From the NCBI RefSeq assembly GCF_001021025.1, contig NZ_CP011541.1, positions 1,550,001 to 1,614,000 on the forward strand: a stretch of DNA of 64,000 bases. Reading direction: 5' to 3'. How positions within the stretch are numbered: the stretch's first letter is position 1; every line of letters begins with the position of its first letter. Source of the DNA: Corynebacterium epidermidicanis. GTDB taxonomy: Bacteria; Actinomycetota; Actinomycetes; Mycobacteriales; Mycobacteriaceae. Under the pieces are notes generated by a model. That model had not been told where the DNA came from and ran no database searches. It saw only the letters and a list, made by a program, of their open reading frames with translations. Shown one piece after another: positions 38,146 to 47,517 of this stretch. The position numbers and the translations under genes are program-made.

Positions 38146-38884
38146 AGCTTGTTGAATCCAGGCCCGCCACTTCACCGATAACAATCACAGCAGGTGGCTT
38201 TACCTCGTGCCGAATCAGCTCATCCCCCAATGTGCCCAAAGTTGCTCGAAAACCTGCTTGAGCTGCGGTGGTTCCTTCCTGGATCACGGCGACGGGCGTG
38301 GTGGCAGGGCGGCCGGCGTCGATAAGCGCGGCGGCGATTGCGGGGCCGTTCTTAACTCCCATGATGACTACCAGGGTGCCACCCGTGTGGGCAAGCGCAG
38401 ACCAATCGTTGAGCGAACCTGGGTGCTCGGGTGGGAGGTGCCCCGAGATGACTGAAAACGAGTGCACCATCCCCCGCTGGGTGACCGGAACCCCGAAGAC
38501 GGCGGGCACCGAAATAGCAGAGGTTACTCCCGGCACAACATCCACAGGGATACCAGCGGCAGTGCAGGCTTGCAGCTCCTCGAAACCACGTCCAAACACA
38601 TAAGGATCCCCACCCTTAAGACGCACCACCATGCGCCCGGCCTGCGCATACTCGACCAACATCTCGTTGATCCGCTCTTGCGCCACCTGCTTACCATAGG
38701 GCAACTTAGAGCAATCGACGACTTCCTTCGCCGAAAGGTCGCACAGCTTCTCAAGCTCTGCCGTCGGGCCCAGGTGATCGGCCAAAATGACATCGGATGC
38801 CTGCAACGCGTGCATGCCACGGACAGTTATGAGATCCCATGCGCCTGGTCCGCCACCTACTAATACAACTTTGCCCAATGTCAT
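38144..38884 (-). CDS. cobA: Uroporphyrinogen-III C-methyltransferase CobA (SUMT)
   Basis: 246 residues from ATG 38884 (a GTG two codons earlier is possible). SUMT motifs: VGGGPGAWDLITVRG (residues 8-22), VVRLKGGDPYVFGRG (near 85) and VVPGVTSAISVPA (near 115). It is a stand-alone methylase without a HemD or CysG partner domain. It uses two SAM to make precorrin-2, the branch to sirohaem and cobalamin. cobB lies upstream in the same direction. Confidence 0.92.
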   Translation of the reverse strand: MTLGKVVLVGGGPGAWDLITVRGMHALQASDVILADHLGPTAELEKLCDLSAKEVVDCSKLPYGKQVAQERINEMLVEYAQAGRMVVRLKGGDPYVFGRGFEELQACTAAGIPVDVVPGVTSAISVPAVFGVPVTQRGMVHSFSVISGHLPPEHPGSLNDWSALAHTGGTLVVIMGVKNGPAIAAALIDAGRPATTPVAVIQEGTTAAQAGFRATLGTLGDELIRHEVKPPAVIVIGEVAGLDSTS

Positions 38885-38960
38885 GGTCACTTAGTTTAGT
38901 CGCCTACTCCGCAGGTCATTGCCGTGGGCTGAGTGCATAAAACCAGCCACAAGCTACACC

Positions 38961-40298
38961 TCAATGCGCCCGGGCGCATGCTTCCACAAATCTCGCTACC
39001 GCACCCGGAACCGCGGCCGGGTGAACATGCAGGTAAGAGGCATGTACCGAGCCTCCAACGAAACCTTCGGTCACGGCCGAGCCATCCCAAGCTCGCCACG
39101 CCCACGCCTCGTCCCATCCGGAAACTTCTTCTAAAGCCAAAGCCGTGTGATGGAACTCGTGCCCCATCACCCGCTCCCCCGCGCGGTACAGCACGCTATC
39201 TGTAAGCGAGACTGCCTCGCGATACCCCAGCGTCAACCGCCGACGCATCGCCGCATGAGTCGGGATGAGACCAAGCATCGGGTGGGCATCCAGCGTCTCG
39301 ACCAACCACAGTAAACCAGCACATTCCGCGTGCACGGGCTTCCCGGCCGCCACGTGAGCGCGTACCGCGTCCCGGAGGTCGACGCGTCCGCTGAGCTTTT
39401 CGACGTGTTCCTCTGGGAACCCACCCGGGATGATCAGGCCATCGCATTCCGGGAAGTCGTCGACAAGCGGATCGAAGTAAATTACCTCGGCTCCACAGGC
39501 CTCCAGAAGCTCGCGATGCTCAGCGTAAGCGAAAGTAAACGCCGGGCCCCCAGCGAATGCGACGCGCACATGAGGCCCGTGGCTCACGAGAGGCTGCCAG
39601 GCCGGGCCGTCATACCCACAGCTCGCAAGCTCCGCGATCAACGACAGGTCACAGTATTCGGTGACCAGATCTGCCATCCGTTCAACAGCATCCCGGGCTG
39701 CGCCACCATGCTCCTCCGCAGTCACCAACCCGAGGTGCCGCGATGGGACCGAGACTTTTTCCACCCGAGGGATCGCGCCGACAACAGGCACCCCAATCGC
39801 TTCGACCGCTTCCCGGCATACGGCGCTATGCCGCTCAGACCCAACCTGGTTCAAGATCACGCCACGAATCGCAATGTCAGGGCGCTCTAAGACAAACCCT
39901 CGGACGAGTGCACCAACAGACTGGCTCATGCCCCGAACATCTACGATCAGCAACACCGGCAATCTAAGCTCGGCAGCGATATCCGCTGATGATCCGGTGG
40001 GCTGTCCACCGATCCGGCCGTCGAAAAGCCCCATGACACCTTCGACGATGGCGATGTCCGCACCAGCAGAGCCATGGGCATACAGCGGCCCAATGAGCCC
40101 CGGACACATCACCGCATCCAAATTCCGGCCGGGCATTCCAGTAGCCAGCGCGTGATAACTCGGATCAATGTAATCCGGGCCCACTTTGAATGGTGCCACC
40201 GTACGACTGCGCGCAAATGCAGCCATTAGGCCCGTGGCAATCGTGGTTTTCCCCGTCCCCGACCCGGTAGCGGCGATGAGGATGCCCGGAGTTACCAC
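38961..40298 (-). CDS. cobB: Cobyrinate a,c-diamide synthase CobB
   Basis: 445 residues. An N-terminal ATPase domain with ATGSGTGKTTIATG (residues 10-23) precedes a class I glutamine-amidotransferase-like domain with the cysteine in HAECAGLLWL near 328. It amidates the a and c side chains of the corrin ring with glutamine and ATP. Its start overlaps the cobO stop, so the two are coupled. Confidence 0.92.
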   Translation of the reverse strand: MVTPGILIAATGSGTGKTTIATGLMAAFARSRTVAPFKVGPDYIDPSYHALATGMPGRNLDAVMCPGLIGPLYAHGSAGADIAIVEGVMGLFDGRIGGQPTGSSADIAAELRLPVLLIVDVRGMSQSVGALVRGFVLERPDIAIRGVILNQVGSERHSAVCREAVEAIGVPVVGAIPRVEKVSVPSRHLGLVTAEEHGGAARDAVERMADLVTEYCDLSLIAELASCGYDGPAWQPLVSHGPHVRVAFAGGPAFTFAYAEHRELLEACGAEVIYFDPLVDDFPECDGLIIPGGFPEEHVEKLSGRVDLRDAVRAHVAAGKPVHAECAGLLWLVETLDAHPMLGLIPTHAAMRRRLTLGYREAVSLTDSVLYRAGERVMGHEFHHTALALEEVSGWDEAWAWRAWDGSAVTEGFVGGSVHASYLHVHPAAVPGAVARFVEACARAH

Positions 40299-40897
40299 TC
40301 GATACCCTTCTGCCCCTTGCGGCCGACATCCATCGGATGCTTGACTTTCGTCATCTCGGTGACCAGGTCCGCCACTTCGATGAGTCGTGGATCGGCGTCC
40401 CTACCAGTAATCACGACATGTTGTGTTCCAGGGCGCTCGACCAAAGTCTCCACCACGTCCTCGACATCAACCCAACCCCACTTGATTGGGTAGGTGAATT
40501 CATCAAGCACGTAGAAATCGTGTTCCTCGGCCAACAGTCGACGCTTGACTTCTTCCCAGCCATCGCGGGCGTCCTGGGCGTGATCTTCTTCCGATCCTTG
40601 CTTTTTGGCCCACGACCAGCCTTCGCCCATCTTGTGCCATTCGACGGATCCTGGCTCGAGCTCACCCAAGCGCTTGAACACAGCCTCCTCCCCGACCTTC
40701 CACTTTGCCGACTTCACAAACTGAAACACGCCGACGCGCATCCCCTGATTCCAGGCGCGCAATGCCATCCCGAATGCCGCCGTGGACTTCCCCTTCCCCG
40801 GACCGGTATGCACCGCGGTGATCGGCAGAAGACGGCGCTGTTTCGTGGTCAAACCATCATCGGGGATGTTCTTGGGGTCTACCTGGCCTTGAGGCAT
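40292..40897 (-). CDS. cobO: Corrinoid adenosyltransferase CobO
   Basis: 201 residues from ATG 40897, preceded by AAAGGAAG. The P-loop is HTGPGKGKSTAAFG near residue 30, and FYVLDEFTYPIKWGWV lies near 127, as in CobO/BtuR. It transfers the adenosyl group of ATP to Co(I) corrinoids, also serving salvage of external corrinoids. First gene of a cobO-cobB unit. Confidence 0.92.
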   Translation of the reverse strand: MPQGQVDPKNIPDDGLTTKQRRLLPITAVHTGPGKGKSTAAFGMALRAWNQGMRVGVFQFVKSAKWKVGEEAVFKRLGELEPGSVEWHKMGEGWSWAKKQGSEEDHAQDARDGWEEVKRRLLAEEHDFYVLDEFTYPIKWGWVDVEDVVETLVERPGTQHVVITGRDADPRLIEVADLVTEMTKVKHPMDVGRKGQKGIEW

Positions 40898-40982
40898 GGT
40901 CGGCTTCCTTTCGAAATCAAACTCAATTGCTTCTAGACTAGCTGCCCCGCGTTTTCTGCTGCCCACAGCTAGACTCATCTGC

Positions 40983-41579
40983 ATGGAAAACCGGATTCGC
41001 GCTACCGATACTGAACGCTCCCAAGCCCTCGAAATTGTCAGCCAAGCATTGTCTCGAGGTCAGCTCAACTTCGTCGAGTTCGATGAACGATCCCAGGCGG
41101 TCACCGCCGCCGTCTATCGTGACGAGCTCGTGGCACCACTCGCCGATCTCGTAGTGAATCCGCACCAGGCAGTGGTCCCAGTGGACGCCCCTTCGAACTC
41201 AGCGATCAGTCAAGTAGTCCCTGGTGCTGATGGGGAATCAATGAGCATCGGCATTCTTTCCGAGCACAAGCGCGAAGGCATCTGGACGATCGCCAAGTCC
41301 CACACCTCCATTGCAGTCCTTGGCGACAACGTGCTTGACCTCACCGCCGCACGGTTCGCGGACCGCGACCTAACAATCAACGTCTGCGCAGTGCTTGGCG
41401 AAGTAAAAATAATCGTGCCGGATGATGTTCACCTCACTGCCCCAGGCTTCGCCCTGCTGGGAGAATTCACCGCCAAGAATGCCGGAGTCGCCCCGGCCGG
41501 AGCTCCTACCATCCGAGTGCAAGGACTCGCATTGCTGGGAGCCGTCACCGTCGAACGTCGCGCGGTGCGCCGCGCCTAA
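40983..41579 (+). CDS. DUF1707 (SHOCT-like) domain protein
   Basis: 198 residues from ATG 40983 (MENRIRATDTERSQALEIVS), the usual opening of DUF1707, which covers residues 3-55 and contains the LNFVEFDERSQAVTAAVYRDELVAPLADL pattern. The remainder is a beta-rich domain with several Gly-Val/Leu-Leu-Gly repeats resembling the cell-wall-active antibiotic-response (LiaF-like) fold. Cytoplasmic by sequence. Function unknown. Divergent from cobO; its stop overlaps the convergent VOC gene by four bases. Confidence 0.8.
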   Translation: MENRIRATDTERSQALEIVSQALSRGQLNFVEFDERSQAVTAAVYRDELVAPLADLVVNPHQAVVPVDAPSNSAISQVVPGADGESMSIGILSEHKREGIWTIAKSHTSIAVLGDNVLDLTAARFADRDLTINVCAVLGEVKIIVPDDVHLTAPGFALLGEFTAKNAGVAPAGAPTIRVQGLALLGAVTVERRAVRRA

Positions 41580-42445
41580 AACTTATCAATCTCGATCTTG
41601 GTCATGGTCAGCATCGTTTCATAAGAGCCAGGGCGACTCATCAGCTCACCGAAGTTATCGGGGATGATCTGCCACACCGCACCGAATTGATCCAAGCACC
41701 AGCCACACGGTTGCTCCGTGTCCGCGAGTTTTTCCCAAAGGTAATCAACTTCGTCCTGCTCGTGCGCCGAAATGACGAAGGAAACCCCTCCATCGAAAGT
41801 GAAATCTTGGGGCACTGCCGAGTCCATAGCGGTAAACCACTGGCCGCCTAATTGGAACTCGGAAAACATCACGCTGCCTGGCTTGTTCGGATATTCCACC
41901 CGCCGGCCAACCTGTGAATTGTCAATAACATCACACCAGTAGTCCACAGCTTCGGCGCACCGGTCTTGGGCTTTGCCGCAAAACATGAAGCTCGGGATGA
42001 CGTGCGGGCGCGGATCGTTTTCCGGACGAGTGACAATGAGTTGCCAGTTCACGCCGAAGCGGTCTTCAACCCAGCCATACCTTTGCGAAAATGGATACTC
42101 ACCGAGTTCCATGCGGATCTGACCGCCGTCGATAAGCCGCGCCCACACACTGTCCAGATAATCAACTGCATCGGGGTGAGCAGCTGGATCGAAATTCACC
42201 ATGAAGTTCACCGCGCCATTGGGGTGATAATGACCATCGGCGTTAATAAGTGAAATGCGCAGGCCTGCGATCTCGAGATCAATCATCAGCTCTTTCCCGG
42301 CCATGTCCTGCTGCCAATCAGGAAGCCCTGACTCAGGATAGGTCTGGTTCCCGACAATCTGCGCGTCGCGAAAAGTTGATACATAGAAGTCAGCTACTTC
42401 ACGAGCGTTCTGATTGCACCAAATGCTTGGGGTTATTTTTTGCAC
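41576..42445 (-). CDS. VOC superfamily (PhnB-like) two-domain protein
   Basis: 289 residues in two similar glyoxalase-fold halves. Each half begins with the pattern ITPSIWCNQNAREVADFYVSTF / VIPSFMFCGKAQDRCAEAVDYW, has an FSEF-type strand, and ends with a DRFGVNWQL / DQFGAVWQI segment, as in the PhnB/3-demethylubiquinone-methyltransferase-like group. Tandem duplication within one gene is clear. The ligand and activity are unknown. Confidence 0.8.
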   Translation of the reverse strand: MQKITPSIWCNQNAREVADFYVSTFRDAQIVGNQTYPESGLPDWQQDMAGKELMIDLEIAGLRISLINADGHYHPNGAVNFMVNFDPAAHPDAVDYLDSVWARLIDGGQIRMELGEYPFSQRYGWVEDRFGVNWQLIVTRPENDPRPHVIPSFMFCGKAQDRCAEAVDYWCDVIDNSQVGRRVEYPNKPGSVMFSEFQLGGQWFTAMDSAVPQDFTFDGGVSFVISAHEQDEVDYLWEKLADTEQPCGWCLDQFGAVWQIIPDNFGELMSRPGSYETMLTMTKIEIDKF

Positions 42446-42537
42446 ACCTTACAAACTACCCCAGCCAGACCGCGACAACTACATATTATTCGCTCATTTG
42501 CATAGCTTGTCGACGGGGAGTTGACGAAAGTAACTAA

Positions 42538-43266
42538 TCAAAACACCTGTATCGAGCTCACCACAGACTCGGCGTTGAGCTCGGTCAACTGCAAGCAGGT
42601 GCCACCAAGCTGCTGCGCTAAGCTGACCGCTAGACCCAAGCGCGTCCGGCCGGACTCGCAATCTATGACCACGGAAGTCATCACACCTCGAAGCGCAATC
42701 GCGTTCGCTGCCTGTTGTACCCCGGCCAATCCGCTCGATGAGGTCGCTCGGCCGTCGGAAAGTACGACGAGCAACGGGCGTCGACCGGGCTCGCGCCGGA
42801 GTTCGCGATCCACCAGTTCTTGGGCCATGAGCAACCCCTCTCCCAATGGCGTGCGACCGCCGGTGCGCACATCAGCGAGCCGTTTCATGGCGATGTCGAT
42901 CGAACCAGTCGGAGGCAAGATGAGTTCCGGCTGCGTGCCCCGAACGGAGATGACTGTCACTTTGTCGCGGCGCTGGTAGGCGTCGACAAGCAGGGATTGC
43001 ACGGCGCCGGTCACGGCAGAAAGCCGATCGCGCGCGGACATGGATCCGGATGCGTCGACGACAAAGACGATGAGATTTGCTTCTTTACCGCGACGCAACT
43101 GCCCTCGCAGGTCGCTGGGTTCAAAGGCAAGAATGTTGTTTTCGATACGGGCGCCACGGTCTGCAGCCGCCAGAATCGACCCCATGAGGTGCAGCCCGTG
43201 GCCATCACGAATCCCACGCACGCTCGCGCCATGCCTAGCAAAGGTAGCCGAACGACGCCCAGGCAC
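42538..43266 (-). CDS. ChlD-like von Willebrand A part of the chelatase ATPase (downstream frame)
   Basis: 242 residues counted from GTG 43266, but no ribosome-binding site precedes this and the homologous reading starts earlier, at 43311, in the same frame ([21 protein letters not shown]). The metal-binding MIDAS motif DASGSMS is near residue 71, with the TP and D loops GRTPLGEG and LSDG following. In mycobacteria and other corynebacteria this is the C-terminal half of one ~600-residue ChlI-ChlD protein. Together with CobN it would insert cobalt into the corrin ring. Here it can only be made as part of the whole by a +1 frameshift at 43309-43312, or as a separate short product. Confidence 0.75.
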   Translation of the reverse strand: MPGRRSATFARHGASVRGIRDGHGLHLMGSILAAADRGARIENNILAFEPSDLRGQLRRGKEANLIVFVVDASGSMSARDRLSAVTGAVQSLLVDAYQRRDKVTVISVRGTQPELILPPTGSIDIAMKRLADVRTGGRTPLGEGLLMAQELVDRELRREPGRRPLLVVLSDGRATSSSGLAGVQQAANAIALRGVMTSVVIDCESGRTRLGLAVSLAQQLGGTCLQLTELNAESVVSSIQVF

Positions 43267-43300
43267 ACCATCGTTACCAGTTTTGAGAAGCTGAAGCTTC

Positions 43301-44365
43301 CTAGCTGCGAAACTGCGCGCCGTTGTCGGCGCTACCTACTTTCTCAGATCCTGCGTTCCCAGCTCCAGGCTCCGGAGCCACTGGGGATTCCGCTTCTTCA
43401 GTGGCAGCGTCACCGGAGTCCTGCGATGGGTTGTCATCAGGAATATCGTCCCGAGCGTTCTCCATCGCATCATCAAGTTCGCCTTCGTCCAGGCCTGTGT
43501 CATCGAAGGGATTGCGTCGCTTACGGTGTGGCAGCGCGAGCGCGGCAGCCGCGCGAATATCCTCATCAGTAACTTTAGTAACTCCGCGCCATGCTGCGTG
43601 TGCGGTGGCGGCGCGGGCAATGACCAGGTCAGCTCGCATGCCATCAACGTCGAACGCCGCACATAAATGCGCAATGCGCTGCAGCGCGATGTCATCGAGT
43701 GTGACTTCGGCAAGCAGGCTACGAGCGTCGCGAATCTGCTGAGCTACCGACGCCGTTTGTTCAGCCCACGCCTCAACAAAGGCCCTGGGATCAGCCTCAA
43801 AAGCTAATCGACGCCGCATGATTTCCGCACGGACCTCAACATCGCGCGACGCCACTACTTCCACCGCCAGACCGAAACGATCCAGCAGCTGTGGACGAAG
43901 CTCTCCCTCTTCGGGATTCATCGTTCCTACCAGCACGAACGACGCAGGTGACGAGTGGGAGATACCATCGCGTTCTACCGTGACCGAACCGGTGGCAGCA
44001 GCATCTAACAGCGCATCAATGAGGTGGTCCGCCAAGAGGTTGACTTCATCGACATACAGCACGCCACCATCAGCTTGGGAAAGCAGCCCAGGGCGGAACT
44101 CTGCCCGTCCGGTGGTCAGCACCGTCTCCACGTCCAGCGAGCCCACGACTCGGTCTTCCGTGGCGCCAATTGGTAAATTAACCAACGGTGCGCCGTCGAT
44201 AAGCTGCGCAAATGCCCGCACCGTGGTGGTCTTGGCCGTGCCCTTTTCCCCACGAATAACAACACCCCCGATCCTAGGGTTGATGGCGTTGAGGATGAGC
44301 GCCAACTGCAACTGCTCATGGCCGACAATGGCCGCGAACGGAAAACTAGGAGCGGGGGCTGTCAA
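43301..44365 (-). CDS. ChlI-like AAA+ ATPase of magnesium/cobalt chelatase (zero-frame product)
   Basis: 354 residues. Walker A is [10 protein letters not shown] near residue 38, Walker [13 protein letters not shown] near 101, followed by sensor sequence [12 protein letters not shown]. Residues ~280-354 are an acidic Asp/Ser/Pro-rich linker, where the TAG stop at 43301 interrupts the protein just before the conserved FAARKL start of the second half. The combined span 42538-44365 is 3n+1 bases long. As it stands the zero frame gives a self-contained ChlI subunit and a +1 shift would give ChlI-ChlD. Related to the cob genes on both sides. Confidence 0.8.
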   Translation of the reverse strand: MTAPAPSFPFAAIVGHEQLQLALILNAINPRIGGVVIRGEKGTAKTTTVRAFAQLIDGAPLVNLPIGATEDRVVGSLDVETVLTTGRAEFRPGLLSQADGGVLYVDEVNLLADHLIDALLDAAATGSVTVERDGISHSSPASFVLVGTMNPEEGELRPQLLDRFGLAVEVVASRDVEVRAEIMRRRLAFEADPRAFVEAWAEQTASVAQQIRDARSLLAEVTLDDIALQRIAHLCAAFDVDGMRADLVIARAATAHAAWRGVTKVTDEDIRAAAALALPHRKRRNPFDDTGLDEGELDDAMENARDDIPDDNPSQDSGDAATEEAESPVAPEPGAGNAGSEKVGSADNGAQFRS

Positions 44366-44371
44366 GGGTTC

Positions 44372-45874
44372 TTACTTCTCCAGCTTGAGGGTCTTTTGGG
44401 TGTGGTTCCAGACTTCGTCAAACAGGCCAGGGTTAACGGCGAGCTTTTGTCCGTACGAAGGGACCATTTCCTTCAGCTTTGGTCCCCACTCGATCATTCG
44501 GTGGCCGAAGCAGCGCTCAAGCACCTCAATCATGGCGGCCGGAGCAATCGAAGCGCCAGGGGATGCGCCAAGCAGACCAGCGATGGTGCCCTCTGGGTTG
44601 TTAATCAGTGCGGTGCCGAACTCCAAGGAACCGAAGCGTGGAGCTGCGGTCGGCTTGATCACCTGGACGCGCTGGCCAGCGATGACCAGCTCCCAGTCTT
44701 CGGCCTTCGCGGTAGGCATGTAGGAACGCAGCGCTTCGAGGCGTGCGCCTTCATCCTTGAGCACCTCAGTGACCAGGTACTTGGTCAAGCCCATTTCCTG
44801 GGCAGCGACGCCGAGGTAAGAAGGAATGTTACCTACGCGGATGGACTTGAACAGGTCCAGCATCGAACCCTGCTTGAGGAACTTAGGGGTCCAACCGGCA
44901 TAAGGGCCGAACAGCAGGCCCTTCTTGCCATCAATAACACGAGTGTCCAGGTGAGGCACGGACATCGGTGGGGTGCCCACAGATGCTTGGCCATAGACCT
45001 TTGCCGCGTGCTGCCCGATGAGTTCATCATTGGTGCAGCGCAGCCAAGCGCCGGAGACCGGGAAACCGCCGAAGCCCTTCACCTCAGCGATGCCGGACTT
45101 TTGCAGCAGTGGCAAGGCCATGCCACCTGCGCCAACGAAGACGAACTTGGCACGGTAGGTCTGCAGGTCACCAGTGTGAACGTTCTTGACTACCACCTTC
45201 CACTTAGCGCCATCCTTTTTGATGTCCTTAACTTCGTGGCCGTACTTGACCTCAGTGCCACCCTTTTCGGCAGCGTTAAGGAACTGGCGGGCCTGAGCGC
45301 CATAGTTAATGTCGGTGCCAGATTCGAACCAAGAGATTGCTACCTTCTCTGCATCGAAGTCACGGCCCTTGGCCATGAGTGGCAGGAATTCTGCAAACTT
45401 GGCTTCATCATCGGAGAACTGCATCCCCGGGAAAAGCGGGTGCTTCGAGAGCTTTTCGTAGCGCATCTGGATGTAGTTGACCTGCTCATCGCCACGGCCG
45501 AATGATACGTGAGGCACTGGCTGAATGAACTCTTCCGGATTCGTCAGAACGCCGTGCTCTACCTGGTGTGCCCAGAATTGACGAGATACCTGGAACTTTT
45601 CATTGATGCTGATGGCCTTGGAAATATCGACCTGGCCGTCGCGCAGTGGCGTGTAGTTCAACTCGCACAGAGCGGAGTGCCCGGTGCCCGCATTGTTCCA
45701 CGGGGAAGACGATTCGGCGGCGGGAACGTCGAGACGCTCAAAAACTACTTGCGACCACTGTGGCTCCAATTGCCGAAGCATCGCACCAAGGGTTGCGCTC
45801 ATGATGCCGGCGCCGACGAGTACTACATCGGCTTCCTCAGTCACGGATTGTGCTTTTACCTTTGCGTCGGACAC
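44372..45874 (-). CDS. mqo: Malate:quinone oxidoreductase
   Basis: 500 residues. The FAD-binding motif is VVLVGAGIMSATLGAML at residues 17-33 and the body shows the family patterns WNNAGTGHSALCELNYTP (near 60) and FVFVGAGGMALPLLQKSG (near 250). It is a peripheral membrane flavoenzyme that oxidises malate to oxaloacetate and feeds the menaquinone pool; corynebacteria use it as the main malate oxidising step of the citric-acid cycle. It starts 7 bases upstream of the chlI stop side but is a separate gene; no regulator site is clear upstream. Confidence 0.97.
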   Translation of the reverse strand: MSDAKVKAQSVTEEADVVLVGAGIMSATLGAMLRQLEPQWSQVVFERLDVPAAESSSPWNNAGTGHSALCELNYTPLRDGQVDISKAISINEKFQVSRQFWAHQVEHGVLTNPEEFIQPVPHVSFGRGDEQVNYIQMRYEKLSKHPLFPGMQFSDDEAKFAEFLPLMAKGRDFDAEKVAISWFESGTDINYGAQARQFLNAAEKGGTEVKYGHEVKDIKKDGAKWKVVVKNVHTGDLQTYRAKFVFVGAGGMALPLLQKSGIAEVKGFGGFPVSGAWLRCTNDELIGQHAAKVYGQASVGTPPMSVPHLDTRVIDGKKGLLFGPYAGWTPKFLKQGSMLDLFKSIRVGNIPSYLGVAAQEMGLTKYLVTEVLKDEGARLEALRSYMPTAKAEDWELVIAGQRVQVIKPTAAPRFGSLEFGTALINNPEGTIAGLLGASPGASIAPAAMIEVLERCFGHRMIEWGPKLKEMVPSYGQKLAVNPGLFDEVWNHTQKTLKLEK

Positions 45875-46357
45875 AGCTAACTCAACTTCTTTCGTATTTT
45901 ATGTCTCTGCTCTTAGCCGGATGCACTAACACTCTGGCTCATTTCTGACTGTGGACAGGTAATGTCCGTTGCCCATCCACCTTACGCCCAACTTTTGTGA
46001 CATGGCCAATACTCCCCCCACAATTGCGCTAAAGTTTCTGCCGAAAATGCACTCTGCACGTGCTGACTACCTGGGCTTTCCACCACCCGCCCCGGTTGCG
46101 ATCGTCGCAGCACACGACGTCCTTGCTGCGGTGATCTTAGCCATGTCGCGACCCGCTTCTGCATCTGAATGTCAGCACGCCTGTTTGTTGCTACACAATT
46201 TTACTAAAGCAACTTAAGAAATTATTCGGTAAACCTTGCAATGAATTAAGTTTAGTGAAAATCGCCGGGGACTTTTCCACGAACTCTTAAAGCCCCGCTT
46301 CAAACAATGACGCTTTCTTAAGACTTTCTAACACCTAGCCACATCGGAAGGAAAGGC
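45875..46357. other. Divergent intergenic region mqo / alpha-beta hydrolase
   Basis: About 480 bases. Open frames at 45969-46217 (+) and 45982-46164 (-) are short, overlap each other and lack ribosome-binding sites. AT-rich sequence near 46200-46260 is a likely promoter zone for the hydrolase gene. I found no convincing known operator. Confidence 0.5.
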
Positions 46358-47497
46358 ATGGAAGACCTTCCATTTTCCGAGGACTGGGATGAGGATGTCC
46401 TCGGCGACGGATTTCAGCGTCGCACCTTCGAGCTTGGACCAGACCCTGACGTGGAGCCACCTATCGTGGCTACCGTCGTGCGCTACTTCCCTTCCTCCGC
46501 ACTCAACTTCAATAGTGGGAATCCGAGTACCCTACAACAATTAAAAGAACAACACGCCGGGAAATCTGAGTTTCATAGTCGCCCGGCAATCATGTATGTA
46601 CCCGGAACCAGGGATTACTTCTTCCACCGCCATGTCGCCGAGTACCTCCACCAGCAAGGCTTTGCCGTGTATGTAGTGGACCTCAGAAAATGTGGCAGAT
46701 CCCACCGCAAAGGCCAGCTGCGGCATTACGTCTCCGATGCTGTCTTATACTTCAAAGACCTAAAAATCGTCTCGGAATTCATCTTGGCGCAAGGTCATCC
46801 CCAACTCATCGCGATGGGTTATTCTTTCAGTGGCCAGGTGCTGGCTCACTGGCTTGATCACCTGCGACGCACCGATGACCAACACATCCGTCCCGCAATC
46901 TCTGGCTCCAGTTTCAACAACCCGTGGATCGAACTCACCTACCCCGATTGGTGCGTACGTATAGCTCGAGTGGTGGCCCCGATTCTGGCAACCTGGTCTC
47001 CTGAGATGCGACTGTATCAAAAGAAGCTCGCCACATATGTCGAGTCCTTACACAAGGACTATCACGGCGAATGGGACTTCGACCTTACTTACAAGCCCCG
47101 CGGAGGGCACACAAAGTATTGGGGATGGGTCAATGAAGCTATCAAACTCATCGATCGCGTCCAGAGTGGCGCGGTCAACTGTGGTGTTCCCGTCCTCGTG
47201 ATGTGCTCGCTACGGTCCAGCAGCGCCCGAGTCTTCGGCGATGACACCCACACCACCGACTTGGTTCTCAATGTTGACAGAATCATCAACTACGCCAGCC
47301 TGCTTGGTAGCGACGTCACCTATATCCCCATCAAGGATGCCACGCACGATGTCTTTCTCTCCCAGCAGCGGCCTCGCGCTCAAGCGTTGCACACGTGCAT
47401 CGACTGGCTCCGCGACACTGCCAAACTGCCGTCCGGCACAACCCCTAAACCTAAGTTCGGTAATCTCTATAGGATAGTGGCTTTTAACCAACTTTAA
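46358..47497 (+). CDS. Alpha/beta hydrolase (serine aminopeptidase/lysophospholipase-like)
   Basis: 379 residues from ATG 46358, preceded by GGAAGGAAAGGC. The fold is marked by MYVPGTRDYFFHRHVAEYL (near residue 80), the nucleophile elbow GYSFSG (serine near 167) and a late SATHDVFLS-like DATHDVFLSQ that supplies the histidine (near 330). No signal peptide. It lies 20 bases before mtr and is probably co-transcribed with it, which might hint at a thiol- or ester-related detoxification role, but the substrate is unknown. Confidence 0.82.
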   Translation: MEDLPFSEDWDEDVLGDGFQRRTFELGPDPDVEPPIVATVVRYFPSSALNFNSGNPSTLQQLKEQHAGKSEFHSRPAIMYVPGTRDYFFHRHVAEYLHQQGFAVYVVDLRKCGRSHRKGQLRHYVSDAVLYFKDLKIVSEFILAQGHPQLIAMGYSFSGQVLAHWLDHLRRTDDQHIRPAISGSSFNNPWIELTYPDWCVRIARVVAPILATWSPEMRLYQKKLATYVESLHKDYHGEWDFDLTYKPRGGHTKYWGWVNEAIKLIDRVQSGAVNCGVPVLVMCSLRSSSARVFGDDTHTTDLVLNVDRIINYASLLGSDVTYIPIKDATHDVFLSQQRPRAQALHTCIDWLRDTAKLPSGTTPKPKFGNLYRIVAFNQL

Positions 47498-47517
47498 GGC
47501 GAAGGAGACGCACGGCC

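Noticed and set aside
42538..43266. The VWA protein as an independent gene from GTG 43266
   Set aside because: Conserved residues of the fused family lie upstream of that codon in the same frame and no ribosome-binding site is present, so it is better read as the second half of one gene.
45969..46217. 82-codon frame between mqo and the hydrolase
   Set aside because: No ribosome-binding site or family, overlapped by an equally weak frame on the other strand.
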